Shown: positions 52,192 through 58,058 of the stretch, piece after piece
Position numbering within the stretch: position 1 is the first letter of the stretch
How the letters are laid out: the number at the start of each line of letters is the position of its first letter
From: JAAYZQ01 sp034428935
GTDB taxonomy: Bacteria; Chloroflexota; Anaerolineae; JAAYZQ01
Length of the DNA stretch: 58,058 nt
Assembly: GCA_034428935.1 (NCBI GenBank)
Contig: DAOUHB010000240.1
Location: forward strand, 1-58,058
Direction of reading: 5' to 3'
Position numbers and translations under genes: made by a program
Notes under the pieces: generated by a model
The model's input: only the letters and a program-made list of their open reading frames with translations
What the model was told of the DNA's origin: nothing
The model's database searches: none

Positions 52192-52214
52192 GATACAAGT
52201 GCGGGTACATCTTG

Positions 52215-52658
52215 TCAGCGACCGGCTTCCCCGCCCTCCAGGGCGACGCCGGGGAGGAGGACAAAGGTGCCGGTGGCGTGCCCGACCAGGTTCCCGGCGT
52301 CGTCGTACAGGTGCACCTCGGCCACGTCCTGGCGCTTGCCCTCCTTGATCAGGCGCCCGACGGCCCGCAGCGCGCGACGTGCCACGGGCTGCAAGAAGTG
52401 GATGGACATCTCGGCGGTGGCGATCCAGGCGTCCTCGTTGCGGGCGGCGGCGGCGGTGAACCAGCCGGCGCTGTCCATGAGCGTGGCATACACGCCGCCG
52501 TGAACCCCGCCCGCGGCGTGGTTCAGGGCGGGGTTGTAGGGCAGGTCGACGACGGCGTTGCCCTCGGGGGTGAACGACAGCCGCATGCCCAGCATGCGAG
52601 AGATGGGGGCCGCGTCGTTGAACATGTGCAGCAGCCTGGCCTTGCGCTCGGCGTTCAT
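52215..52658 (-). CDS. Right-arm copy: PaaI-type thioesterase
   Basis: Reverse-complement copy of 5401-5844 (147 codons), with the hotdog signature helix intact. Confidence 0.86.
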   Translation of the reverse strand: MNAERKARLLHMFNDAAPISRMLGMRLSFTPEGNAVVDLPYNPALNHAAGGVHGGVYATLMDSAGWFTAAAARNEDAWIATAEMSIHFLQPVARRALRAVGRLIKEGKRQDVAEVHLYDDAGNLVGHATGTFVLLPGVALEGGEAGR

Positions 52659-52689
52659 GGCACCCTCACGGGGTGTTCTTGGCGGCGCG

Positions 52690-52851
52690 TCAGCAACCGG
52701 GCTCGCCAGGGTGGCCGCAACAGGTGGAGCGGTTGCGGATTTTGAGCCAGGTGTTGCGTGCCAGGAGCCTGAGCTTGAGGCCCAGGGGCATGGGCTGGCG
52801 CAGGTTGTCCAGCGCCTCGGAGGGGACAGGCCGGTGGTCGTCGCCCTTCAT
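52690..52851 (-). CDS. Right-arm copy: 53-residue Cys-tailed microprotein
   Basis: Reverse-complement copy of 5208-5369, ending CCGHPGEPGC, with its strong ribosome site mirrored. Confidence 0.68.
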   Translation of the reverse strand: MKGDDHRPVPSEALDNLRQPMPLGLKLRLLARNTWLKIRNRSTCCGHPGEPGC

Positions 52852-52881
52852 ACGGATCTCCTTTCTGCCCTGTCGGGCGGG

Positions 52882-55455
52882 TCAGCGGATCTCGACGGTG
52901 CTCCAGGTGCCGGCGTCGACGGTCAGGGTGGCCGTCGAGCTGCCGGCGTCAAAGGCGGCCTCGACGGGCTCGCCGTCCAGGAGGACGCGCCCCGGCGGGG
53001 CCTCCAGCCCGTGGAAGGTCAGCTCGAAGCGCCGGTAGCCGGGGTCGAAGGGGCCCTCCGTCTCCCGGCGCAGGGCCAGGCCGCCCCCGGGCAGGCGGGC
53101 GCAGGCAAAGCGGGTCACCTGGAAGTGGCCCGCCCGGTAGTCCGTGCTGTGGCCGTCGTCGTCGTAGAGCCAGCTCTCGCCGTCGCCGGGATAGACGTGC
53201 AGTCCCAGCGTTTCGGGGGGCCACTCGCCCGTGTGCTGCATCACCGGGCCCATGGGCAGGACGGTGCCCGCCCGGACGTAGAGGGGCATGCTTTCCAGAG
53301 GCGCGTCGGCCTCGACCTCGCCGCTCAGGAGCCGGCCGGTCCAGAAGTCGTACCAGGGTCCGCCCGGCAGGTAGACGCGGCGCCCTCGCCGGCCGGGCCG
53401 CATCACCGGCGCGGCCAGGAGCGAGTCGCCCAGGAGGAACTGGTCGTCCAGGGAATAGGTCCGCAGGTCGCCGGGAAAGGCGAGGGCCAGGGGGCGCATC
53501 ATGGGCAGGCCGCTCCGGGCGGCCTGCCACGCCGCCGTGTAGATGTAGGGCAAGAGACGGTAGCGCAGCTCGATCCAGCGCCGGCAGATGGACTCGTAGG
53601 GCTCGCCAAAGCGCCAGATCTCTTGCGGGGTGGTGCCCAGGGCGGCGTGGTTGCGGAAAAAGGGAGTCAGGGCGCCCACCTGCGTCCAGCGCGCCAGGAG
53701 CTCGCCGCCGCAGTCGCCGGCAAAGCCGCCCACGTCGGGGCCGCAAAGGGCCAGGCCGCTGAGGCCCAGGTTCAGGCACATGCTGACACCCAGCCGCAGG
53801 TGGGCCCACGTAGAGTGATTGTCGCCGGTCCAGAGCATGGCGTGGCGCTGCAGCCCGGCATAGCCCGAACGGCTGATGAGGGGTATCCGCTCGTTGGGGG
53901 CCAGCCGCCGCAGCCCCTCGGCGCTGGCGCGGGCCATCTGCAGGCCGTAGACGTTGTGCACCTCCCCGTGGCTCGCACCCCGGCCCTCGTAGCTGTGCTG
54001 CACGACGCCGGGCATGCCGCCGCCAAAGATGGCCGGCTCGTTCATGTCGTTCCAGAAGCCCGAGACGCCGGCCTCCAGGAGGGGGCGGTACAGCTCGCCC
54101 CACCACCGGCGGACAGGGGCCGCGGTAAAGTCGGGAAAGTAGCACAGGCCCGGCCAGACCGGCCCCTGGAAGAGACTGCCGTCGGGCAGGCGGCAGAAGG
54201 CATCGCGCGCCAGGCCCTCGTCGTGGACAGCATAGCCGGGGTCCACCTTGACGCCGGGGTCGACGATGCACACCGTGCGCAGCCCCTGGCGCCGCAGGTC
54301 GGCCAGCAAGGCCGCGGGATTGGGAAAGCGCTCCGGGTCCCAGGTAAAGACGCGGTAGCCGTCCATGTAGTGAATGTCGAGGTGGATGGCGTCGCAGGGG
54401 ATGCTGCGCTCGCGAAGCTCGGCGGCCAGCTCGCGCACCCGGTCCTCGGGATAGTAGCTCCAGCGGCTCTGGTGGTAGCCCAGGAGCCAGCGGGGCGGCA
54501 GGGGCATGCGCCCCGTGAGGGCCGTGTAGCGCTCCAGGACGTCGGCGATGCCGGGGCCGGCCATGACGTAGGCGCACAGCTCGCCCGTGTCGGCCTCGTA
54601 GCGCAGCGTGTCGGCCCGGGCCCGGCCCAGGTCCAGGCGGGCAGCGCCCGGGTTGTCGAAAAAGAGGCCGCAAGCCCGGCCGTCGCGCAGGGCGACGAGC
54701 ATGGGGATGGAGGCGTAGAGGGGGTCCTGGCCCGGCGCGTAGCTCTCCGGATCGCAGTTCCACATCTCCAGGCGCAGGCCGCGGAGGTTCAGGCCGAAGG
54801 CCTTTTCGCCCAGGCCGTAGATGGCCTCCGCCTCGCGCAGGCGATGGCTGTAGTAGGCGCCCTGGCCGCGAAAGCCCAGCCCTTCGGCCGCCTCGGCCAG
54901 GGGGTTGCCCTCGGCGTCGTAAAAGCTGGTGCGGCACGGATCGCGCGCCACGCGGCAGGTGAGCAGGGCGGTGCGGACCTCCAGCCCCTCGGCGCTTTCG
55001 GCGAGCTCCACGGGCGGGGGCTCCGGGCGGGCGTCAGGGTCGAGGGCGTAGGAAAAGGGCGGCGCGTGGTCGCCCGGGCCCACGAGGCGCAGGCGGGCGA
55101 TGCCCGCGGCCAGGAACTCCAGGCGGACGGCGCCGTTCTCGCAGACCAGGTCCAGGCGGTGGCCGTCGAGGTGGTGGTCAAGGAGGCGGCCCAGGGGCCG
55201 GTCGTCCGGCTCATCCGGGCTGTACAGCAGGGTGCGCGCCGCGCCCGCCAGGGAGCGGGGCCCGGCCTCGCCGGGCCGGAAGCGTGCCTCGTAGTAGCGC
55301 TGGCGCAGGGGATAGATCAGCCGGCCCACGCCGGCCCGCAGCCCGAGGGAGCGGGCGATGTCGGCGAGCTGCTTCAGGGAAAAGGAGCCGGCCGCCGGCT
55401 CCGTGGCGGCGGGTTCCTCCGGCCCCTGGGGCATGGTCTCGGGACTCGGGCTCAT
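52882..55455 (-). CDS. Right-arm copy: GH31 glycosidase
   Basis: Reverse-complement copy of 2604-5177 (857 codons). Nucleophile D470 and acid/base D545 are intact. Confidence 0.93.
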   Translation of the reverse strand: MSPSPETMPQGPEEPAATEPAAGSFSLKQLADIARSLGLRAGVGRLIYPLRQRYYEARFRPGEAGPRSLAGAARTLLYSPDEPDDRPLGRLLDHHLDGHRLDLVCENGAVRLEFLAAGIARLRLVGPGDHAPPFSYALDPDARPEPPPVELAESAEGLEVRTALLTCRVARDPCRTSFYDAEGNPLAEAAEGLGFRGQGAYYSHRLREAEAIYGLGEKAFGLNLRGLRLEMWNCDPESYAPGQDPLYASIPMLVALRDGRACGLFFDNPGAARLDLGRARADTLRYEADTGELCAYVMAGPGIADVLERYTALTGRMPLPPRWLLGYHQSRWSYYPEDRVRELAAELRERSIPCDAIHLDIHYMDGYRVFTWDPERFPNPAALLADLRRQGLRTVCIVDPGVKVDPGYAVHDEGLARDAFCRLPDGSLFQGPVWPGLCYFPDFTAAPVRRWWGELYRPLLEAGVSGFWNDMNEPAIFGGGMPGVVQHSYEGRGASHGEVHNVYGLQMARASAEGLRRLAPNERIPLISRSGYAGLQRHAMLWTGDNHSTWAHLRLGVSMCLNLGLSGLALCGPDVGGFAGDCGGELLARWTQVGALTPFFRNHAALGTTPQEIWRFGEPYESICRRWIELRYRLLPYIYTAAWQAARSGLPMMRPLALAFPGDLRTYSLDDQFLLGDSLLAAPVMRPGRRGRRVYLPGGPWYDFWTGRLLSGEVEADAPLESMPLYVRAGTVLPMGPVMQHTGEWPPETLGLHVYPGDGESWLYDDDGHSTDYRAGHFQVTRFACARLPGGGLALRRETEGPFDPGYRRFELTFHGLEAPPGRVLLDGEPVEAAFDAGSSTATLTVDAGTWSTVEIR

Positions 55456-56666
55456 CGGTCGCGCACCCCCGCCAGGGCCTGCCGGATCTGCTCTACGTGT
55501 TGCACGACGTGGTCGGGCAGGGCCAGCACCTGGTTGGCGATGCGCCGGAAGCGGGCCTTGTAGGCCACGGCCGTCTCGGGCAGGCGCCGGACAAAGGCCT
55601 CGGACTCGGCCTCGTCGACCAGGAAGCGGTCCAGGAGCCCCTGCACCGTGGGCGTGACGATCAGGATGGATTCCAGCCGGCCGGGGATTTCGTCGGGATA
55701 GAAGGGACCCCCGTCGAGATATCCGGTGACCGCCAGGTTGCTCAGGATCATTTGGAAGGCGCGCTCGTTCTCCGAGAGGTGGGCCAGCACCTCGCGGACG
55801 GACCAGTCGCCCTCGCCCGGCGAGAGGGAGGCTTCCTGGTCGGAGACGTTCTCCAGCACGGCCCGCAGGGCGTCGTTGGCCTCTCGCTGCCGTTCGGCCA
55901 GGCGGTCGGCCAGGGCGGGGGCGCTGTCGGGCAGCTCCGGCTGGGGGCGGGAACCCAGGGTGACCTGCAGCGTGTCGCGGGCCTGGCCGCGGACGCGCTC
56001 GACCTCGACGGTGTCGCCTGCCTGCCGGGCGCGAAGGGCCGCGCCCAGCTCCTCAAAGCTGTTGGTGGGCATGCCGCCCAGGGAGACGATGACGTCGCCA
56101 TGGCCGAGCCCGGCGGCCTGGGCGCCGCTGCCGTCCACCACGCCCTCGACATAGATGCCCCATTGGGCGGCAATGTTCTCCCTGGCGGCACGCTCCGGCG
56201 TGAGCAGGTCGAGGTGGATGCCCAGGAAGGGCTGCCGGGCGGTGCGCAGGTCGATGCCTGTCTCGACGGTCGACTTCAGGTTCTCCAGCCCGGCGTCCCA
56301 GCCGCGGCGGGCCTGGGCCTCGGCCTCGTCCCACTCGCTGCCCGGGCCAAAGCCGCTGTGCACCACCTGCACGTTGACCCCGCCGTCCTGCTCTTGCAGC
56401 TCGAAGGCGACCCTGGTCTCGCCGGGCTCGCCCGTGCCGTGCCAGGAGACGACGGCGCGGCGCGGCGGATCGATCTCCAGGAAGCGTCCCTCCACGTGGT
56501 AGCCCTGGGCCCAGTGGAGGGCGTAGCGGCCGCCGGGGCGGGGATCGCTCCAGGCGGTGTCGCAGAACCAGTCGCGCAGGTTCCCGGTCTCGGTGAGCAC
56601 TTGAAAGACCAGGCGGGGAGTGGCGTCGACGACGACGTTTCGGGTCACGGTCCTTTCTGACGACAT
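55452..56666 (-). CDS. Right-arm copy: SRPBCC-PDZ-DinB fusion protein
   Basis: Reverse-complement copy of 1393-2607 (404 codons). The fusion reads through in one frame here too, but this copy is not independent evidence for it. Confidence 0.83.
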   Translation of the reverse strand: MSSERTVTRNVVVDATPRLVFQVLTETGNLRDWFCDTAWSDPRPGGRYALHWAQGYHVEGRFLEIDPPRRAVVSWHGTGEPGETRVAFELQEQDGGVNVQVVHSGFGPGSEWDEAEAQARRGWDAGLENLKSTVETGIDLRTARQPFLGIHLDLLTPERAARENIAAQWGIYVEGVVDGSGAQAAGLGHGDVIVSLGGMPTNSFEELGAALRARQAGDTVEVERVRGQARDTLQVTLGSRPQPELPDSAPALADRLAERQREANDALRAVLENVSDQEASLSPGEGDWSVREVLAHLSENERAFQMILSNLAVTGYLDGGPFYPDEIPGRLESILIVTPTVQGLLDRFLVDEAESEAFVRRLPETAVAYKARFRRIANQVLALPDHVVQHVEQIRQALAGVRDR

Positions 56667-57358
56667 GATTTTCCTCCTTGGACGGCCGCAGCGGGCGGCG
56701 CGTCGCGAGCCAGGTCTTCCCAGACGCGGCACAGGTTGACGGCGTCGGGGAAGGTCAGGATGACACTCTCCAACCGTTCCTTCTTTTCCAGCTTGAGTGA
56801 ATAGTCCACGCGCAGTGCCAGGCGCGGCTTCAGGCCAAAGTGCAGGTGGCCCAGGCGCAGGCCGCGGATGGCCGAGGGCTCGACAAAAATGTACCACCAG
56901 CCGATCTCGTGGGAGGGCCAGTTGGCCAGGAGCAGGAGGCGGGAGGGGTGGACGCGGGCCAGGACGACGTGCTCGCGGGTGCCCGTCGTCTCGAAATCGG
57001 CGTCGAGGTCGACATAGTATTGGCCCTGGCCCTCGACGGCGAACCAGCCGCTGGCCCGGGCCGGCACCAGCTCCAGCTTGGCCAGGGGCGGGACCGGGCC
57101 GTCGGTGTGGGGTTGGGCGCCCGGCCGGGGACGGAAGTGCAGGAACCGGCTGCGGCCCGCCACGGCCAGGAAGGCCACGTAGGCCAGCCAGGCGAGGAAA
57201 AAGCCCGTGGCGGGCGCCAGGTTGGGCCACCAGTACCTGGCCGCCCACAGGGCCAGGACAAAGAGGGCCAGGCCCAGCCACCGGGAGAGGGGCCAGGCCA
57301 GCCAGAAGTGGCGGCTCAGTAGGTACGCGATGCGGAAAGCCAGGCCGATGATGCTCAA
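56645..57358 (-). CDS. Right-arm copy: two-helix membrane protein
   Basis: Reverse-complement copy of 701-1414 (237 codons from TTG). The alternative ATG, inside the -10 box, is at 57385. Confidence 0.68.
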   Translation of the reverse strand: MSIIGLAFRIAYLLSRHFWLAWPLSRWLGLALFVLALWAARYWWPNLAPATGFFLAWLAYVAFLAVAGRSRFLHFRPRPGAQPHTDGPVPPLAKLELVPARASGWFAVEGQGQYYVDLDADFETTGTREHVVLARVHPSRLLLLANWPSHEIGWWYIFVEPSAIRGLRLGHLHFGLKPRLALRVDYSLKLEKKERLESVILTFPDAVNLCRVWEDLARDAPPAAAVQGGKSCRQKGP

Positions 57359-57383
57359 GGAACGCTCGTCTCCGTCGGTGCCC

Positions 57384-57412
57384 ATTATACACTGCCTTGG
57401 CGGGCATGTAAA
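57384..57412 (-). promoter_or_regulatory. Right-arm copy: TTTACA-17-TATAAT promoter
   Basis: The mirror of 647-675. Confidence 0.6.
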
Positions 57413-57551
57413 GGCGGGCGGGGAACAGGTGCGATTGCACCGCGGTGCGGAGTGTTATGGGTGTTGTGTTGCTTATGAACGCTCGTGGGGGCGTTAACTT
57501 TACAATAACTTGTGTAGAGAAAATAGATAAGAAGATATATAGAGAGACCTT
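57413..57551. other. Right-arm copy: AT-rich patch and 12-bp palindrome
   Basis: The mirror of 508-646. GCACCGCGGTGC is at 57437-57448; no gene is visible. Confidence 0.5.
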
Positions 57552-57770
57552 TTATTCTCTATTCTTCCCTGAGGGTGCCTGCCTGCCGGGGTGCGAAGCG
57601 GAGAGGGTTTGCGCCTGATCCGCACATGCCTCTTCGGATCGATTTCTCTCGATCTCTACGGTTCCGGCCCTGGACTCGAGCGGGGGGAGGGTGCAGCGCC
57701 CGGCCCGGCCGGCTGCCAAGGGGCTGAGTTGTTCGTTCACGGGGCTGCTCCCCGCCGGCGTGTCTGCCAT
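57552..57770 (-). CDS. Right-arm copy: possible 72-residue small protein
   Basis: Reverse-complement copy of 289-507, with its Shine-Dalgarno site mirrored at 57777-57782. It is as doubtful as the first copy. Confidence 0.33.
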   Translation of the reverse strand: MADTPAGSSPVNEQLSPLAAGRAGRCTLPPLESRAGTVEIERNRSEEACADQAQTLSASHPGRQAPSGKNRE

Positions 57771-57814
57771 GTTCCTCTCCTTGTTCGATGTAAATTTATG
57801 CGCGTGCTCTCCTC

Positions 57815-57844
57815 TATATAACCACCTGTTTGGCGCCCTGTCAA
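57815..57844 (-). promoter_or_regulatory. Right-arm copy: TTGACA promoter of the small ORF
   Basis: The mirror of 215-244. Confidence 0.45.
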
Positions 57845-58058
57845 GGTCGAAAACGAAAATCTTTTGGGATTCCTGTCCTTGGGCCGGCAGAGAACAGTGT
57901 GGTGCAAATGTTCGGGCTTGTCCAGTCCTCAATATTGATGTGCAGGGCCGCTGCAAAGTCGGCTACTCCCAGCAAGCTCGCCGGGGATCGCCAGATCGCC
58001 GGCCTACCAGGCCTGGGATCTGCCCCGCCAGCCTTCACTGTTGGGCCGCTGTCAAGGC
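57845..58058. other. Right-arm copy: leader region with no supported gene
   Basis: The mirror of 1-214; cut by the window edge at the same base as the left arm. Confidence 0.5.

Larger units (their letters stand above)
1..58058. repeat. Whole-window perfect inverted repeat (29,029-bp arms, no spacer)
   Basis: The sequence equals its own reverse complement: base i is the complement of base 58059-i. The first 20 bases, the last 20 bases and the axis were compared directly. Every open reading frame also has an exact mirror partner of the same length, with start and end coordinates that sum to 58059. Arms are 1-29029 and 29030-58058. No mismatch or indel was found between them. The likeliest cause is a fold-back read, amplification chimera or assembly error; a genuine genomic palindrome is the alternative. 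Confidence 0.98.

Noticed and set aside
1..58058. tRNA, rRNA, CRISPR, transposase or prophage genes
   Set aside because: Intergenic gaps are short and were read individually; none contains a cloverleaf, spacer array or mobile-element gene.

Overview
KIND OF ORGANISM. The window is uniformly very GC-rich, with strong G/C preference at third codon positions and Shine-Dalgarno-led, tightly packed operons. It looks like a bacterium of the Chloroflexota (Anaerolineae-like). The best clue is the secreted subtilase, which ends in the LYLPVVSKN-type tail common in that phylum. The gene repertoire also fits (ABC-2 exporter, GDP-deoxyhexose and glycosyltransferase genes, SelB, PhoU). This assignment is an inference. 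No rRNA, tRNA, CRISPR array, transposase or phage gene was seen.

THE DOMINANT FACT. The whole window is one perfect inverted repeat with no spacer: base i pairs with base 58059-i, and the axis lies between 29029 and 29030. There is therefore only about 29 kb of unique sequence. Every gene occurs twice in opposite orientation, and neither arm shows a substitution, insertion or deletion. A fold-back (hairpin) read or assembly chimera is the likeliest cause; a real giant palindrome is possible but unproven. Detailed notes are attached to the left arm (1-29029), and right-arm entries point back to it.

LAYOUT OF THE UNIQUE ARM. (1) 1-646: gene-poor leader with one promoter-led 72-codon small ORF and an AT-rich patch. 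(2) 701-5844, plus strand: a membrane protein, an SRPBCC-PDZ-DinB fusion, a GH31 glycosidase, a 53-residue Cys-tailed microprotein and a PaaI-type thioesterase, led by a TTTACA-17-TATAAT promoter. (3) 5998-8482, plus: an ABC-2 exporter (ATPase and permease) behind a nested-dyad promoter and closed by an intrinsic terminator. (4) 8629-12444, plus: a large secreted subtilase. (5) 18584 down to 12576, minus: a six-gene operon of TPR-L,D-transpeptidase, PhoU, coiled-coil protein, SelB, Mth938-like protein and glutaredoxin, ending at a terminator. (6) 18808-26169, plus, divergent from (5): GDP-4-keto-6-deoxymannose reductase, GDP-mannose 4,6-dehydratase, phosphohexomutase, TatD nuclease, long-chain prenyl diphosphate synthase and two glycosyltransferases. 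(7) 26344-29023, plus: a GT-C-like membrane glycosyltransferase and a dGTPase-like HD hydrolase whose stop codon lies 6 bases before the axis.

HOW THE GENES WORK TOGETHER. Block 6 with the first gene of block 7 reads as a surface-polysaccharide module: GDP-mannose to GDP-D-rhamnose, then glycosyl transfer at the membrane, perhaps on a polyprenyl carrier. Block 5 combines cell-wall cross-linking, phosphate signalling and the selenocysteine elongation factor. SelB implies that the organism makes selenoproteins, but selA, selD and tRNA-Sec are not here. I did not find a clearly new defence or mobile system. The most unusual items are the palindrome itself, the three-domain fusion, the Cys-tailed microprotein, the nested dyads at the ABC promoter and the tandem hairpin repeat at 26221-26282.
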